Translations under genes and position numbers: made by a program
Shown: positions 44,130-56,228 of the stretch, piece after piece
Layout of the letters: each line of letters starts with the position of its first letter
Numbering within the stretch: position 1 is the stretch's first letter
NCBI RefSeq assembly: GCF_017356265.1
Contig: NZ_JAFNAW010000001.1
Coordinates: 124,001-188,000 of the forward strand
Length of the DNA stretch: 64,000 bases
Source of the DNA: Paracoccus fontiphilus
GTDB lineage: Bacteria; Pseudomonadota; Alphaproteobacteria; Rhodobacterales; Rhodobacteraceae
Direction: 5' to 3'
The notes under the pieces: model-generated
Seen by the model: only the letters and a program-made list of their open reading frames with translations
Database searches by the model: none
What the model was told of the DNA's origin: nothing

Positions 44130-44678
44130 TCAGCCTCCGAACGGCCAGGGTCCGATCCAGCCGTGGATCAGGCCCACGACCAGCATCACGACCACCGCGC
44201 CCACGGCCGCCATGATTTCCTTGCGGGCGGGGAATGGCCCGGTCCGCTGCTTCCATGCGCCCGCGCGGTTCAGGATCGCGATTTCCACAAGCGCCCAGGC
44301 CAGCAGCCCGCCGAACAGGATGAACGACGCCAGATCGCCGTTCACCAGCAGATGCGCGACGGCCCAGAGCGAGAAGCCCGTCAGTTGCGGATGGCGGACC
44401 CAGGCGGTGACGCGCGTCCCCATCCCGTCGGCGGCATACAGATAGAACGCCAGCAGCATCAGCAGGTTGTTGATGCCGGTCGTGGCGGGGGACCGGCCCC
44501 ACCAGACAGGGCCACCGGCCTGCCCATAGCCGCGCGCCATCAGGAAGACCGACAGGATCAGCAGCACCGCCACCAGGCCCTTGCCCTTGTCGCCCAGGGC
44601 GGCGCGGGGACCGGGGGCCACGCGCTTGAACAGATGCGCCGCCCACCACAGGGCCACGCCCGAAATCAGCAGAACCAT
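44130..44678 (-). CDS. NnrU-family membrane protein
   Basis: A 182-residue membrane protein with five or so hydrophobic helices, matching the NnrU family (HLFKRVAPGPRAALGDKGKG, WVRHPQLTGFSLWAVAHLLVNGD, an isoprenylcysteine-methyltransferase-like layout). NnrU was first linked to nitric oxide/nitrite metabolism, but many copies, like this one, are not near denitrification genes. Here it is in the mcl2-to-mch operon. Function unproven. Confidence 0.8.
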   Translation of the reverse strand: MVLLISGVALWWAAHLFKRVAPGPRAALGDKGKGLVAVLLILSVFLMARGYGQAGGPVWWGRSPATTGINNLLMLLAFYLYAADGMGTRVTAWVRHPQLTGFSLWAVAHLLVNGDLASFILFGGLLAWALVEIAILNRAGAWKQRTGPFPARKEIMAAVGAVVVMLVVGLIHGWIGPWPFGG

Positions 44679-44720
44679 CTGGCTTTCCCTTCGCTGGATG
44701 TCTTGTGCCGCACCCTGCCC

Positions 44721-45569
44721 TTATCCGGCCATCGCCGCAATCGCCTTGGCGCGATCCAGCGTCTTGCGGGCGGTCTCGACATGCAGGTTCTCGACGATCT
44801 TGCCGTCCACGACGGCGACGCCCTTGCCCTCGGCGCTCGCCGCCTCGAACGCGTCGATCTGGCGGCGGGCGAGGTCGATCTCGGCCTCCGTCGGCGCGAA
44901 GGCCTGGTTGGCGATGGCAAGCTGGGCCGGATGGATCAGCGTCTTGCCATCGAAGCCCATGTCGCGGCCCTGCTCGCATTCCGCGCGCAAGCCTTCATCG
45001 TCCTTGAAGGCGTTGAACACGCCGTCCACGACCACCTTGCCATGCGCCTTGGCTGCCAGCAGGCACAGGCCCAGCCCGGCCTGCATCGGCAGCCGGTCAG
45101 GGCGAAAGCGACTGTTCAGTTCCTTGGCAAGGTCGTTGGTGCCCATCACCATCCCCTCGAGCCGGGGATGGGCGGCGATCTGCGCCGCGTTGAGCATCCC
45201 CAGCGGCGTTTCCATCATCGCCCACAGAGGCGTGTCAGGGACCAGCGCGGCCACCCGGTCCAGGTCGGCGGGGCTGTCCACCTTGGGGATCAGCACGGCA
45301 TCCGCCCTGTGCAGCGCCCCGCAGAAATGCGCGTCCGCCCTGCCCCATTCCGTCGTCAGACCGTTGATCCGCACGATCTTCGCCCGCGCGCCATAATCAT
45401 TGGTCAATGCCGCAGCCAGGGCATCGCGCGCCGCAGGCTTTTCGGCAGGCGCCACCGCGTCCTCCAGATCGAAGATGATCGCGTCGGCTGGCAGCGTCTG
45501 CGCCTTTTCCATCGCCCGCGCATTGGCGGCGGGGATGTACAGAACCGATCGGTAAGGACGCGCCATCAA
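44721..45569 (-). CDS. mcl2: (3S)-malyl-CoA thioesterase (CitE-like)
   Basis: A 282-residue CitE-like TIM-barrel enzyme. It hydrolyses (3S)-malyl-CoA to malate and CoA at the end of the ethylmalonyl-CoA pathway. The motifs FDLEDAVAP, WAMMETPLGMLNA and GMVMGTNDLAKEL closely follow Rhodobacter Mcl2, which is shorter and distinct from Mcl1 (malyl-CoA lyase). Two adjacent ATG codons are possible starts, with GAGGAGG just upstream. It is the first gene of the mcl2/nnrU-like/DUF1737/mch operon. Confidence 0.87.
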   Translation of the reverse strand: MMARPYRSVLYIPAANARAMEKAQTLPADAIIFDLEDAVAPAEKPAARDALAAALTNDYGARAKIVRINGLTTEWGRADAHFCGALHRADAVLIPKVDSPADLDRVAALVPDTPLWAMMETPLGMLNAAQIAAHPRLEGMVMGTNDLAKELNSRFRPDRLPMQAGLGLCLLAAKAHGKVVVDGVFNAFKDDEGLRAECEQGRDMGFDGKTLIHPAQLAIANQAFAPTEAEIDLARRQIDAFEAASAEGKGVAVVDGKIVENLHVETARKTLDRAKAIAAMAG

Positions 45570-45613
45570 AACCTCCTCGCAACTTTATTGCGTGACGCTG
45601 CCCTGCCCCGCCA

Positions 45614-45645
45614 GTTTTGGCAAGCGAAATTGCCGCGCTGCGGCG
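45614..45645 (+). repeat. Direct repeat flanking the TauE/SafE gene, copy A
   Basis: GTTTTGGCAAG (45614-45624), then TGCCGCGCTGCGGCG (45631-45645), directly after the permease stop codon. The matching copy is at 46435-46475 on the other side of the gene. The second part forms a small GCCGC/GCGGC hairpin. Confidence 0.6.
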
Positions 45646-46392
45646 TCAGGCCACGGCCTGCCAGACCAGCCGCAGCGACACGGCCAGCAGCCCCCAGGTG
45701 ATCAGCTTGTAGAACAGCGCCTCGGGGATGATCCTGACCAGCCGCAGCCCCGCCCAGACGGCAAGCAGCGCCACCGGCATCAGCACCGCCGCCGCCTTGA
45801 GGTTCGCGGGCGACAGCTGGCCCAGCGCGGCATAGGGGATCAGCTTGACCCAGTTGCAGATCGCGAAGAACCAGGTGGTGGTCCCGGCATAGATCAACGC
45901 GGGCAGGCGCAGCGGCTGCACATAGACCTGCCAGGGCGGCGCGCCCGCATGGCTGACAAAGCTGGTATAGCCCGACAGCACCCCCCAGAAGGTGCCGCGC
46001 GCGGGCGACGGCGCGCGCCCCTGGCCCGACAGCGCCGGGCGCAGCAGCGCGTTCAGCGCGAAGATCAGCCCGACCGCCCCCACGATCAGCGTCACGCCGT
46101 CCACGGGCACCACATGGGCCCCGGCCCAGCCGATGCCGATCCCGGCGATGGCGCCGGGCAAGGCGGTCGCCAGCACCCGCAGGTCGAAGTCGCGGCGGAA
46201 CGCGATCAGCCCGCCGATGTCGGACACCACATAGATCGGCAGCATCAGCCCGGCCGCCTGCACCGGCGACATCGCCAGCGACAGCACGGGAACCGAGATC
46301 ATGCCCACCATCGCCAGCCCGCCCTTGGCAAGCCCCACAGCCGCCGCCGCGATGATGGCCAGCACCCAAGTTCCGATCGTCAAGTCCAGCAT
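45646..46392 (-). CDS. TauE/SafE (TSUP) family permease
   Basis: A 248-residue membrane protein with about eight helices and the duplicated layout of the TSUP family, which exports sulfite or other organosulfur anions. Each half starts with a Gly-rich stretch (VGLAKGGLAMVG, GVLSGYTSFVSHAGAPP); the second matches the family motif. The ATG at 46392 (MLDLTIGTW) follows GGAAGGGGG. The substrate is unknown. The gene is bracketed by direct repeats at 45614-45645 and 46435-46475, which hints at a mobile or duplicated unit. Confidence 0.85.
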   Translation of the reverse strand: MLDLTIGTWVLAIIAAAAVGLAKGGLAMVGMISVPVLSLAMSPVQAAGLMLPIYVVSDIGGLIAFRRDFDLRVLATALPGAIAGIGIGWAGAHVVPVDGVTLIVGAVGLIFALNALLRPALSGQGRAPSPARGTFWGVLSGYTSFVSHAGAPPWQVYVQPLRLPALIYAGTTTWFFAICNWVKLIPYAALGQLSPANLKAAAVLMPVALLAVWAGLRLVRIIPEALFYKLITWGLLAVSLRLVWQAVA

Positions 46393-46434
46393 CGCACCCC
46401 CTTCCGCACGCAGCAGCCATGCGGCCCGGCGGTC

Positions 46435-46475
46435 GTTTTGGCAAGTGTCAGCGCCAACATCGCCGCGCTGCGGCG
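46435..46475 (+). repeat. Direct repeat flanking the TauE/SafE gene, copy B
   Basis: GTTTTGGCAAG (46435-46445), then CGCCGCGCTGCGGCG (46461-46475), same orientation as copy A, with a longer spacer between the two parts (15 versus 6 bases). It lies in the 155-bp divergent gap between the permease and mdh. Confidence 0.6.
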
Positions 46476-46532
46476 GCGGAGGCTTGCGATTCCTTGCGCG
46501 ACCCCCTAACCACGGCGCAACAATCACCATGA

Positions 46533-47510
<978 letters not shown>

Positions 47511-47527
47511 TCCGGCATCACGTCTGC

Positions 47528-47556
47528 AAGGCGCGTCCCGTCGCGGGGCGCGCCTT
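47528..47556 (+). terminator. mdh terminator
   Basis: AAGGCGCGTCCCG (47528-47540) pairs with CGGGGCGCGCCTT (47544-47556), 13 pairs including one G-U, loop TCG, followed by TGCATTTG. It begins 17 bp after the mdh stop. Confidence 0.75.
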
Positions 47557-47626
47557 TGCATTTGACGATGTTCATCTTTCCCGTTCCGTCGTAGCATTCC
47601 GGTGTCCAGTGAACCCGGAGGTGACC

Positions 47627-47959
47627 ATGACGCGGACCGCCCTTCCTGCCGTTCTTCTGCCCCTGCTGCTGAGCGCCTGCCAGGCCCCGCCCACGTCGCC
47701 GCGGCCGACCGATCAGCTGCCTTTCATGGGAAGCTGGGATTGCGGCGTCACCACCATGACGTTCACGCCCACCGACTATCTGCCGTCGAACGATGCGCAG
47801 CCCATCAAGATCCGCAAGTTCTCCACCCAGAACCGCGTGACGACCATGACGCTGGACGACGGCGCCGTGATCCAGGTCCAGTGGCAGAACGACAACCGGA
47901 TCACCTGGCTGTCGCAAAGCACCGGAGACAGCTTCGACTGCAGCCGCGTCGCCGGCTGA
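47627..47959 (+). CDS. Small lipoprotein between mdh and sucC
   Basis: A 110-residue predicted lipoprotein: MTRTALPAVLLPLLLSAC gives a clear signal and lipobox (LSAC). The mature part is short and beta-rich (SWDCGVTTMTFTPTDYLP, TTMTLDDGAVIQVQW) and ends FDCSRVAG, with two cysteines that may pair. GGAGGTGACC precedes the ATG at 47627. It is separated from mdh by a terminator and from sucC by the 33-bp dyad, so it is probably transcribed alone. I recognise no family. Confidence 0.7.
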   Translation: MTRTALPAVLLPLLLSACQAPPTSPRPTDQLPFMGSWDCGVTTMTFTPTDYLPSNDAQPIKIRKFSTQNRVTTMTLDDGAVIQVQWQNDNRITWLSQSTGDSFDCSRVAG

Positions 47960-47986
47960 CCCGCCCGCGAATCCCGCCCGGCCGCA

Positions 47987-48019
47987 TTGTGATCACGGCA
48001 TTTCAGCCCGTGATCACAA
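47987..48019. promoter_or_regulatory. 33-bp dyad upstream of the suc operon
   Basis: TTGTGATCAC (47987-47996), 13 bp, then GTGATCACAA (48010-48019), with the arms and 21-bp centre spacing identical to the sdh dyad at 42810-42842. An extra A and T extend the symmetry at the ends (ATTGTG...CACAAT). It lies 110 bp before the sucC ATG. The 13-bp spacers of the two sites differ, so the arms have been selectively kept. Confidence 0.8.
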
Positions 48020-48129
48020 TTTGCGGGTTCCGGCGGTTTTAGGCGTTTTCCCGGTGAAATCGGTTCCGAACTTCCCTCGGCTGTGGCAAGAGGCCGCCAA
48101 ATCTGTCGAACCGAACGAGGGGGTTTGCG

Positions 48130-49323
<1,194 letters not shown>

Positions 49324-49329
49324 AAGAAG

Positions 49330-50214
49330 ATGGCCGTTCTCGTTAACAAAGACACCAAAGTCATCTGCCAGGGGATCACCGGGTCCCAGGGCACCTTCCA
49401 CACCGAACAGGCGATCGCCTACGGCACGAAGATGGTCGGCGGCGTGACGCCCGGCAAGGGCGGCTCCGAACACCTGGGCCTGCCGGTCTTCAACTCGGTC
49501 CACGAGGCCGTGGCGAAAACCGGCGCCAATGCCAGCGCGATCTACGTTCCGCCCCCCTTCGCGGCGGATTCGATCCTGGAAGCCATCGACGCGCAGATCC
49601 CGCTGATCGTCTGCATCACCGAAGGCATCCCGGTGCTGGACATGATGCGCGTCAAACGCGCCCTGCAAGGGTCGCAGTCGCGCCTGATCGGGCCGAATTG
49701 CCCCGGCATCATGACCCCGGACGAATGCAAGATCGGCATCATGCCCGGTTCCATCTTCCGCCGCGGCAGCGTCGGGGTGGTGTCGCGTTCGGGCACGCTG
49801 ACCTATGAGGCCGTGAAGCAGACCTCGGACGTGGGCCTGGGCCAGTCCTCGGCGGTCGGCATCGGCGGCGACCCCATCAAGGGCATGGAGCATATCGACG
49901 TGCTGCAGATGTTCCTGGACGACCCCGAGACCGAGTCGATCATCATGATCGGCGAGATCGGCGGTTCGGCCGAGGAGGAGGCGGCCGAGTTCCTGGCCGA
50001 GCAGAAGAAGAAGGGCAAGTGGAAGCCGACCGCCGGCTTCATCGCGGGCCGCACCGCCCCTCCGGGCCGTCGCATGGGCCATGCCGGCGCCATCGTGTCC
50101 GGCGGCAAGGGCGACGCGGAATCGAAGATCGAGGCGATGAAGCGCGCCGGGATCGTCGTGGCCGACAGCCCGGCCGGCCTGGGCGAGGCCGTGCTGAAGG
50201 CCATCAAGGGCTGA
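49330..50214 (+). CDS. sucD: Succinyl-CoA synthetase alpha subunit
   Basis: A 294-residue subunit with a CoA-binding Rossmann domain ([20 protein letters not shown]) and the transient phosphohistidine site within [29 protein letters not shown] is also diagnostic. It lies 6 bp after sucC. A 73-bp gap leads to the first of three small lipoprotein genes before sucA. Confidence 0.97.
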   Translation: MAVLVNKDTKVICQGITGSQGTFHTEQAIAYGTKMVGGVTPGKGGSEHLGLPVFNSVHEAVAKTGANASAIYVPPPFAADSILEAIDAQIPLIVCITEGIPVLDMMRVKRALQGSQSRLIGPNCPGIMTPDECKIGIMPGSIFRRGSVGVVSRSGTLTYEAVKQTSDVGLGQSSAVGIGGDPIKGMEHIDVLQMFLDDPETESIIMIGEIGGSAEEEAAEFLAEQKKKGKWKPTAGFIAGRTAPPGRRMGHAGAIVSGGKGDAESKIEAMKRAGIVVADSPAGLGEAVLKAIKG

Positions 50215-50287
50215 AACTGAACCCGGCCCGCGGCGCGGGCGTTCCCCCGGCACGATCAACCGTCTGGTCAAACACAGGAGACTGAAG

Positions 50288-50635
50288 ATGAAAATGCTTT
50301 CCGCTGCCATCGTCGCCTCGACTGTTGTGCTGGGGGCCTGCGCGCCCGAGCCGATCACCCGCGTCGAAACCACCGTCACCACCAGCCCGGTCGATACCGA
50401 GGCGCTGGGGATGGCGACCGGCCTGCCCGCCGATGCGGTGCTTGGCGTGACGCGGACCGGCAACCAGTATGTCGTCTTCTACCGCGAGGAAGGCGTCACC
50501 GCCGAACAGCTGGCGGATGCGCCCCGGACGATCTGCGCCAACACGGCCTCGACCGTGTTCAGCGCCGATCCGGTGGATACCACCGCGCCGCAGTTCAGCA
50601 GCGGCGTGCAGCGCATGACCGTCACCTGTTCGTGA
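50288..50635 (+). CDS. Suc-operon lipoprotein 1
   Basis: A 115-residue predicted lipoprotein (MKMLSAAIVASTVVLGAC, lipobox LGAC). AGGAG precedes its ATG. The mature domain reads YVVFYREEG...RTICANTAS... and ends RMTVTCS. The pattern of an aromatic beta strand, a central cysteine and a cysteine at the extreme C terminus recurs in the next two genes, so the three look like diverged paralogues. A disulfide between the two mature cysteines is likely. Function unknown. Confidence 0.7.
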   Translation: MKMLSAAIVASTVVLGACAPEPITRVETTVTTSPVDTEALGMATGLPADAVLGVTRTGNQYVVFYREEGVTAEQLADAPRTICANTASTVFSADPVDTTAPQFSSGVQRMTVTCS

Positions 50636-50698
50636 CGCATTTGAAATGCCGTGCCCCCGGCTTACCTTTGGGGGCACTGGCAGCACCAGGGGAATGAC

Positions 50699-51094
50699 GT
50701 GGACCAGCCGCAATGCGCCGCAGCCTTTCCGACGGACCGGGCTTCCGCCCGTGCCCGCCGCTGCATCGCGCCCTTGTCGCTGAGCGCCCTGGTGGCCCTG
50801 ACCGCCTGCGGGCGCGCGCCGACCGACGACATCCTGCCCGGTGGCATCCCCGCCATGACGGACCTGCACCAGGCCAGCACCCTGCCCCCCGATTCCGTGC
50901 GCACGGTGGCCCGGCGGGATTTCGGCTGGCGCCTGATCTACCATCCCGCCCGGGCGCCCGTGGGCGCCGACCAGGGCGCGGCCCGCGCGCTTTGCGGGCT
51001 CGAGCGGCGGCGTGTCGCGCGGATCGAGCGTTTGCCGCGCCTTGATCCCACGGCTGATCCCGGCGCGGCCATCATCGACATCATCTGTGCCTGA
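50699..51094 (+). CDS. Suc-operon lipoprotein 2
   Basis: A 131-residue predicted lipoprotein starting at a GTG preceded by AGGGGAATGAC; an ATG-less frame upstream has no ribosome-binding site. The N-terminal region is long (about 30 residues) before the hydrophobic stretch and lipobox LTAC, so export efficiency is uncertain. The mature part has WRLIYHPARAP, a central ARALCGLE cysteine and ends IDIICA, the same plan as its two neighbours. Confidence 0.6.
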   Translation: MDQPQCAAAFPTDRASARARRCIAPLSLSALVALTACGRAPTDDILPGGIPAMTDLHQASTLPPDSVRTVARRDFGWRLIYHPARAPVGADQGAARALCGLERRRVARIERLPRLDPTADPGAAIIDIICA

Positions 51095-51101
51095 GGCGGT
51101 C

Positions 51102-51563
51102 ATGACATCCAGAACCCGATCAACCCCCATCGTGAACATGCCGCGCCTTTCGGCCATCCTTGCCGCCTGCGCCCTTGCCGGATGCATGGCACCCGCCACG
51201 GCCCCGGCGCCGCAGGCCCCTGCCGCCCCCGTCGCGCCTGCCGCGCCGCGCGTGGTCACGCCATCGGTGCCCGTGACGCCGTCCGTCACGCCGCCCGCCG
51301 CTCCTGCCGTTCCCACCGGGCCGGTCGATGGCCGCACCGGGTTGCACCAGGCCGCGCTGATTTCCGTCACCGGGGATGCGGACAGCCGCTTCACCGTGCT
51401 GTTCCGCCCCGCCCAGACCGATGCCGCCAAGATCGACGCGGCGCCCGCGCAACTGTGCCTCCAGGCCGGACGCGGCCTGGAGGACAGCCGCACCAACAAG
51501 CCGGGCGCGGGCAGCGCGATGCCCGGCGTCCAGATGATGATCGTCACCTGCAGCGCCGCCTGA
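51102..51563 (+). CDS. Suc-operon lipoprotein 3
   Basis: A 153-residue predicted lipoprotein (signal around MPRLSAILAACALAGC, lipobox LAGC). I take the ATG at 51102; a second at 51138 would start exactly at the signal peptide and is an alternative. An Ala/Pro-rich linker of about 45 residues precedes the domain FTVLFRPAQ...AQLCLQAG...MMIVTCSAA, matching the two preceding lipoproteins. It ends 44 bp before sucA. Confidence 0.65.
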   Translation: MTSRTRSTPIVNMPRLSAILAACALAGCMAPATAPAPQAPAAPVAPAAPRVVTPSVPVTPSVTPPAAPAVPTGPVDGRTGLHQAALISVTGDADSRFTVLFRPAQTDAAKIDAAPAQLCLQAGRGLEDSRTNKPGAGSAMPGVQMMIVTCSAA

Positions 51564-51607
51564 CGCCGCACATCCCATTCCCCATTGCGTCAAGGACGCG
51601 AGATCAG

Positions 51608-54574
51608 ATGACCGACCAACCCAACAACGCCGATTTCCACGACTCGTCCTTCCTTCAGGGTCACAACGCCGCCTATATCGAACAGCTCTACGGCCAGTGG
51701 GCGCAGAACCCGCAAGCCTTCGATGCGGGCTGGGACGCCTTCTTCCGCAGCCTGGGCGACGCCGGAGAGGATGCCGCCCGCGAGGCCAGCGGCGCAAGCT
51801 GGAAGCGCGCGGACTGGCCGCCGGTTCCCTCGGACGAGACCACGGCGGCGCTGACCGGCGAATGGCCGATGGCCTCCAAGACCGAGGCGACCGCCGCGAT
51901 GAAGAAGATCGCCGCCAAGGCCGAGGAAAAGGGCGTCAGCCTGACCGAGGACCAGATGCGCCAGGCGGTGCTGGATTCGATCCGTGCGCTGATGCTGATC
52001 CGCGCTTATCGCATCCGGGGCCACCTGCACGCGAACCTTGATCCCCTGGGCCTGCGCGACGTGCCCGACCATGGCGAACTGAACCCGGCGACCTATGGCT
52101 TCGGCCCCGGCGACATGGACCGCCCGATCTTCATCGACAACGTGCTGGGGCTCGAGATCGCCTCGATCCGCCAGATCACCGACCTGATGAAGCGGACCTA
52201 TTGCGGAACCTTCGCGATCCAGTTCATGCACATCTCGAACCCCGAGGAAGCCGCCTGGCTGAAGGAGCGGATCGAGGGCTACGGCAAGGAGATCCAGTTC
52301 ACCCAGGAAGGCCGCCGCGCCATCCTGAACAAGCTGGTCGAGGCCGAGGGCTTCGAGAAGTTCCTGCACGTGAAATACATGGGCACCAAGCGCTTCGGCC
52401 TTGACGGGGGCGAGGCGCTGATCCCGGCCATGGAACAGATCATCAAGCGCGGCGGCGCGCTTGGCGTGAAGGAGATCGTCGTGGGGATGCCCCACCGCGG
52501 CCGCCTGTCGGTGCTGGCCAACGTGCTGTCGAAGCCCTACCGCGCGATCTTCCACGAATTCCAGGGCGGCAGCTTCAAGCCCGAGGACGTGGACGGGTCC
52601 GGCGACGTGAAATACCACCTAGGCGCGTCCTCGGACCGCGAGTTCGACGGCAACACCGTCCACCTGTCGCTGACCGCCAACCCCTCGCACCTGGAGGCCG
52701 TGAATCCGGTCGTGCTGGGCAAGGCGCGCGCCAAGGGCGACCAACTGGGCGACACGCATGATCGCACGGCGGTGCTGCCGATCCTGCTGCATGGCGACGC
52801 GGCCTTCGCGGGCCAGGGCGTCGTGGCGGAATGCCTGCAGTTGTCCGGCATCCGCGGCCACAAGACCGGCGGCACGATCCACATCGTCGTGAACAACCAG
52901 ATCGGCTTCACTACCGCGCCGCATTTCAGCCGCACCTCGCCCTATCCGACAGACATCGCCCTGATGGTCGAGGCGCCGATCTTCCATGTGAACGGCGACG
53001 ACCCCGAGGCCGTGGTCCACGCTGCCAAGGTCGCGACCGAGTTCCGCCAGAAGTTCCACAAGGACGTGGTCCTGGACATCTTCTGCTATCGCCGCTTCGG
53101 TCACAACGAAGGCGACGAGCCGATGTTCACCAACCCGGCGATGTACACCCAGATCAAGGGCCACAAGACCACCCTGCAGCTTTACACCGAACGCCTGGTC
53201 GCCGATGGCCTGATCCCCGAGGGCGAGATCGAGGACATGAAGGCCGCGTTCCAGAACCACCTGGGCGAAGAGTTCGAGATCGGCAAGAACTACAAGCCGA
53301 ACAAGGCCGACTGGCTGGACGGCAAGTGGTCGGGCCTGGACCGCGAGGGCGCCGAATACGTCTCGGGTGAAACGGGGATCGAGCCGTCAACCATGGCGCA
53401 GATCGGCCGCGCGCTGACCACGGTTCCCGAAGGCCACAACCTGCACAAGACCGTGGGCCGCCTGCTGGAAGCCAAGAAGCAGATGTTCGAGTCGGGCGAG
53501 GGCTTCGACTGGGCCACGGGCGAGGCGCTGGCCTTCGGATCGCTGCTGGTCGAAGGCAAGACGGTGCGTCTGGCCGGTCAGGACAGCACGCGCGGCACCT
53601 TCAGCCAGCGCCATTCGGCCTTCATCGACCAGAAGACCGAGGACCGCTACTACCCGCTGAACAACATCGCCGAAGGCCAGGCCCGCTACGAGGTCATCGA
53701 CTCGATGCTGTCGGAATACGCGGTGCTGGGCTTCGAATACGGCTATTCGCTGGCCGAGCCGAACGCCCTGGTGATGTGGGAAGCCCAGTTCGGCGACTTC
53801 GCCAACGGCGCGCAGATCATGTTCGACCAGTTCATCTCGTCGGGCGAGAAGAAGTGGCTGCGCATGTCGGGCCTGGTGATGCTGCTGCCCCACGGCTTCG
53901 AGGGCCAGGGGCCCGAGCATAGCTCGGCCCGCCTGGAACGGTTCCTGCAGATGTGCGCCGAGGACAACTGGATCGTCGCCAACTGCACGACGCCAGCCAA
54001 CTATTTCCACATCCTGCGCCGCCAGATGCACCGCCGGTTCCGCAAGCCGCTGGTGCTGATGACGCCGAAATCGCTGCTGCGCCACCCCAAGGCCGTCAGC
54101 CGGGCCGAGGACTTCCAGTCGGGTTCGACCTTCCACCGCGTGCTGTGGGACGACGCGCAGCGCGGCGCGTCCGACATCACGCTGGTCCCGGATCACCGCA
54201 TCCGCCGCGTGGTGATCTGTTCGGGCAAGGTCTACTACGACCTGCTGAAGGCGCGGGACGAGGCCGGGATCGACGACATCTACCTGCTGCGGCTGGAACA
54301 GTTCTATCCCTTCCCCGCGCAGTCGATGGTCAAGGAACTGGCCCGCTTCAAGGATGCCGAGGTCATCTGGTGCCAGGAGGAGCCCAAGAACCAGGGCGGG
54401 TGGAGCTTTGTCGAGCCCTACCTGGAATGGTCGCTGGACCGGCTTGGCGCCAAGCACAACCGCGCCCGCTATGTCGGGCGCAACGCGGCCGCGTCGGTCG
54501 CCACGGGCCTCGGGTCGCGCCACAAGGCCGAACAGGAAGCCCTGGTGAACGAAGCGCTGTCGCTTGAAGGATAA
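51608..54574 (+). CDS. sucA: 2-oxoglutarate dehydrogenase E1 component
   Basis: A 988-residue thiamine-diphosphate enzyme that decarboxylates 2-oxoglutarate and transfers the succinyl group to SucB. The E1o N-terminal tail ([18 protein letters not shown]) is followed by the cofactor-binding domain with [14 protein letters not shown] and [11 protein letters not shown], and the transketolase-like C-terminal half ([20 protein letters not shown]). The ATG at 51608 begins the family N terminus. It lies in the suc operon after three lipoprotein genes and just before sucB (4-bp gap). Confidence 0.97.
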   Translation: MTDQPNNADFHDSSFLQGHNAAYIEQLYGQWAQNPQAFDAGWDAFFRSLGDAGEDAAREASGASWKRADWPPVPSDETTAALTGEWPMASKTEATAAMKKIAAKAEEKGVSLTEDQMRQAVLDSIRALMLIRAYRIRGHLHANLDPLGLRDVPDHGELNPATYGFGPGDMDRPIFIDNVLGLEIASIRQITDLMKRTYCGTFAIQFMHISNPEEAAWLKERIEGYGKEIQFTQEGRRAILNKLVEAEGFEKFLHVKYMGTKRFGLDGGEALIPAMEQIIKRGGALGVKEIVVGMPHRGRLSVLANVLSKPYRAIFHEFQGGSFKPEDVDGSGDVKYHLGASSDREFDGNTVHLSLTANPSHLEAVNPVVLGKARAKGDQLGDTHDRTAVLPILLHGDAAFAGQGVVAECLQLSGIRGHKTGGTIHIVVNNQIGFTTAPHFSRTSPYPTDIALMVEAPIFHVNGDDPEAVVHAAKVATEFRQKFHKDVVLDIFCYRRFGHNEGDEPMFTNPAMYTQIKGHKTTLQLYTERLVADGLIPEGEIEDMKAAFQNHLGEEFEIGKNYKPNKADWLDGKWSGLDREGAEYVSGETGIEPSTMAQIGRALTTVPEGHNLHKTVGRLLEAKKQMFESGEGFDWATGEALAFGSLLVEGKTVRLAGQDSTRGTFSQRHSAFIDQKTEDRYYPLNNIAEGQARYEVIDSMLSEYAVLGFEYGYSLAEPNALVMWEAQFGDFANGAQIMFDQFISSGEKKWLRMSGLVMLLPHGFEGQGPEHSSARLERFLQMCAEDNWIVANCTTPANYFHILRRQMHRRFRKPLVLMTPKSLLRHPKAVSRAEDFQSGSTFHRVLWDDAQRGASDITLVPDHRIRRVVICSGKVYYDLLKARDEAGIDDIYLLRLEQFYPFPAQSMVKELARFKDAEVIWCQEEPKNQGGWSFVEPYLEWSLDRLGAKHNRARYVGRNAAASVATGLGSRHKAEQEALVNEALSLEG

Positions 54575-54578
54575 GCCG

Positions 54579-56174
54579 ATGCCCACCGAAGTCCGCGTGC
54601 CCGCACTGGGCGAGTCCGTCACCGAGGCGACCGTCGCCACCTGGTTCAAGAAGCCGGGTGACGCCGTCGCGATGGACGAAATGCTGTGCGAGCTGGAAAC
54701 CGACAAGGTCACGGTCGAGGTGCCAAGCCCCGCGGCTGGCGTCCTGGCCCAGATCATCGCGGCGGAAGGCGAGACCGTCGGCCCCGACGCCCTGCTGGCC
54801 CAGATCGGCGAGGCCGGCAGCGATACCCCCAAAGAACAACCGCAGGCCGCAACGGAAACGGCCCAGAAGACTCCGGAAGGACAAGAGATGAGCGGCAAAT
54901 CCGTGGACGTGATGGTGCCCGCGCTTGGCGAAAGCGTGACCGAGGCGACCGTGGCCACCTGGTTCAAGAAGCCCGGTGATACCGTCGCGGCAGACGAGAT
55001 GCTGTGCGAACTGGAAACCGACAAGGTTTCCGTCGAGGTTCCCGCCCCCGCCGCCGGCGTCCTGGCCGAAATCCTGGCCGAGGAAGGCGCAACCGTGGAC
55101 GCCAAGGCGCGCCTTGCGATCATCATCGAAGGCGCGGCGGGCAGCGCGGGCGCGGCAAGGCCCGCCAGCGGGTCGGCCGACCACAAGGGCGCCTATGGCA
55201 ATGCCGCGCCGGTCGGTTCGGCCTCGGGCGGAGAGGACGGGACCACCGCGGGCGAAGTCGGCTCGCCCGGCGCCGGCCCCGAGGACATGAAGCCCCGCGC
55301 GGATGTCGAGGATGCGCCCTCGGCCAAGAAGGCGATGGCCGAAAAGGGCGTCAGCCGCGACCAGGTGACGGGCTCGGGCCGCGATGGCCGCGTGATGAAG
55401 GAAGACGTGTCCAAGGCGCAGCCCGCGGCAAGGCCCGCCCCTGCCCCGGCGGCCCCCCGCCCGGCCCAGGACGCCGCGCGCGAGGAGCGCGTGAAGATGA
55501 CCCGCCTGCGCCAGACCATCGCCCGGCGCCTGAAGGACGCGCAGAACACCGCCGCGATGCTGACGACCTACAACGAGGCCGACATGAGCGGCGTCATGGG
55601 TCTGCGCAACGAATACAAGGACGCCTTCGAGAAGAAGCACAAGGTCAAGCTGGGCTTCATGTCCTTCTTCGTGAAGGCCTGCTGCCACGCCCTGAAGGAG
55701 GTCCCCGAGGTCAACGCCGAGATCGACGGCACCGACGTGGTCTACAAGAACTACGTCAACATGGGCGTCGCCGTCGGCACGCCCTCGGGCCTCGTGGTTC
55801 CGGTCGTGCGCGACGCCGACCAGAAGTCCTTCGCCGCGATCGAGAAGGAAATCGCCGAGCTTGGCGCCAAGGGCCGCGACGGCAAGCTGACCATGCAGGA
55901 AATGCAGGGCGGCACCTTCACCATCTCGAACGGCGGGGTGTATGGCTCGCTGATGTCCTCGCCGATCCTGAACCCGCCGCAGTCGGGCATCCTGGGGATG
56001 CACAAGATCCAGGACCGCCCGATGGTCGTCGGCGGGCAGATCGTCATCCGCCCGATGATGTATCTGGCGCTGTCCTATGACCACCGGATCGTGGACGGCA
56101 AGGGCGCCGTGACCTTCCTGGTCCGCGTCAAGGAAGCCCTTGAAGATCCGCGCCGCCTGCTGATGGATCTGTAG
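54579..56174 (+). CDS. sucB: Dihydrolipoyl succinyltransferase (E2) with two lipoyl domains
   Basis: A 531-residue acyltransferase core of the 2-oxoglutarate dehydrogenase complex. Unlike the common single-lipoyl E2, it has two near-identical lipoyl domains, with lipoylation lysines at about 43 and 149 (both in ELETDKV). An Ala/Pro linker, a peripheral subunit-binding domain ([26 protein letters not shown]) and the catalytic domain ending with [13 protein letters not shown] follow. Met104, at the start of the second lipoyl domain, has a strong AAGGA ahead of it, so a shorter single-lipoyl form could also be made. It follows sucA by 4 bp. Confidence 0.96.
   Translation: MPTEVRVPALGESVTEATVATWFKKPGDAVAMDEMLCELETDKVTVEVPSPAAGVLAQIIAAEGETVGPDALLAQIGEAGSDTPKEQPQAATETAQKTPEGQEMSGKSVDVMVPALGESVTEATVATWFKKPGDTVAADEMLCELETDKVSVEVPAPAAGVLAEILAEEGATVDAKARLAIIIEGAAGSAGAARPASGSADHKGAYGNAAPVGSASGGEDGTTAGEVGSPGAGPEDMKPRADVEDAPSAKKAMAEKGVSRDQVTGSGRDGRVMKEDVSKAQPAARPAPAPAAPRPAQDAAREERVKMTRLRQTIARRLKDAQNTAAMLTTYNEADMSGVMGLRNEYKDAFEKKHKVKLGFMSFFVKACCHALKEVPEVNAEIDGTDVVYKNYVNMGVAVGTPSGLVVPVVRDADQKSFAAIEKEIAELGAKGRDGKLTMQEMQGGTFTISNGGVYGSLMSSPILNPPQSGILGMHKIQDRPMVVGGQIVIRPMMYLALSYDHRIVDGKGAVTFLVRVKEALEDPRRLLMDL
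54877..54890 (+). promoter_or_regulatory. Internal ribosome-binding site and ATG inside sucB
   Basis: AAGGA (54877-54881) lies 6 bases before an in-frame ATG (54888-54890, Met104), exactly between the two lipoyl domains. Initiation here would give a single-lipoyl E2 of 428 residues. Confidence 0.45.
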
Positions 56175-56181
56175 GACCGCT

Positions 56182-56207
56182 GGCACCGCCGTCCCTGCGG
56201 CGGTGCC
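56182..56207 (+). terminator. Hairpin after sucB
   Basis: GGCACCGCCG (56182-56191) pairs with CGGCGGTGCC (56198-56207), loop TCCCTG, 7 bp after the sucB stop. Only GTTCGCTT follows, so it may be a partial terminator or mRNA-stabilising stem before the next gene. Confidence 0.55.
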
Positions 56208-56228
56208 GTTCGCTTGAAAGGACAGGCC

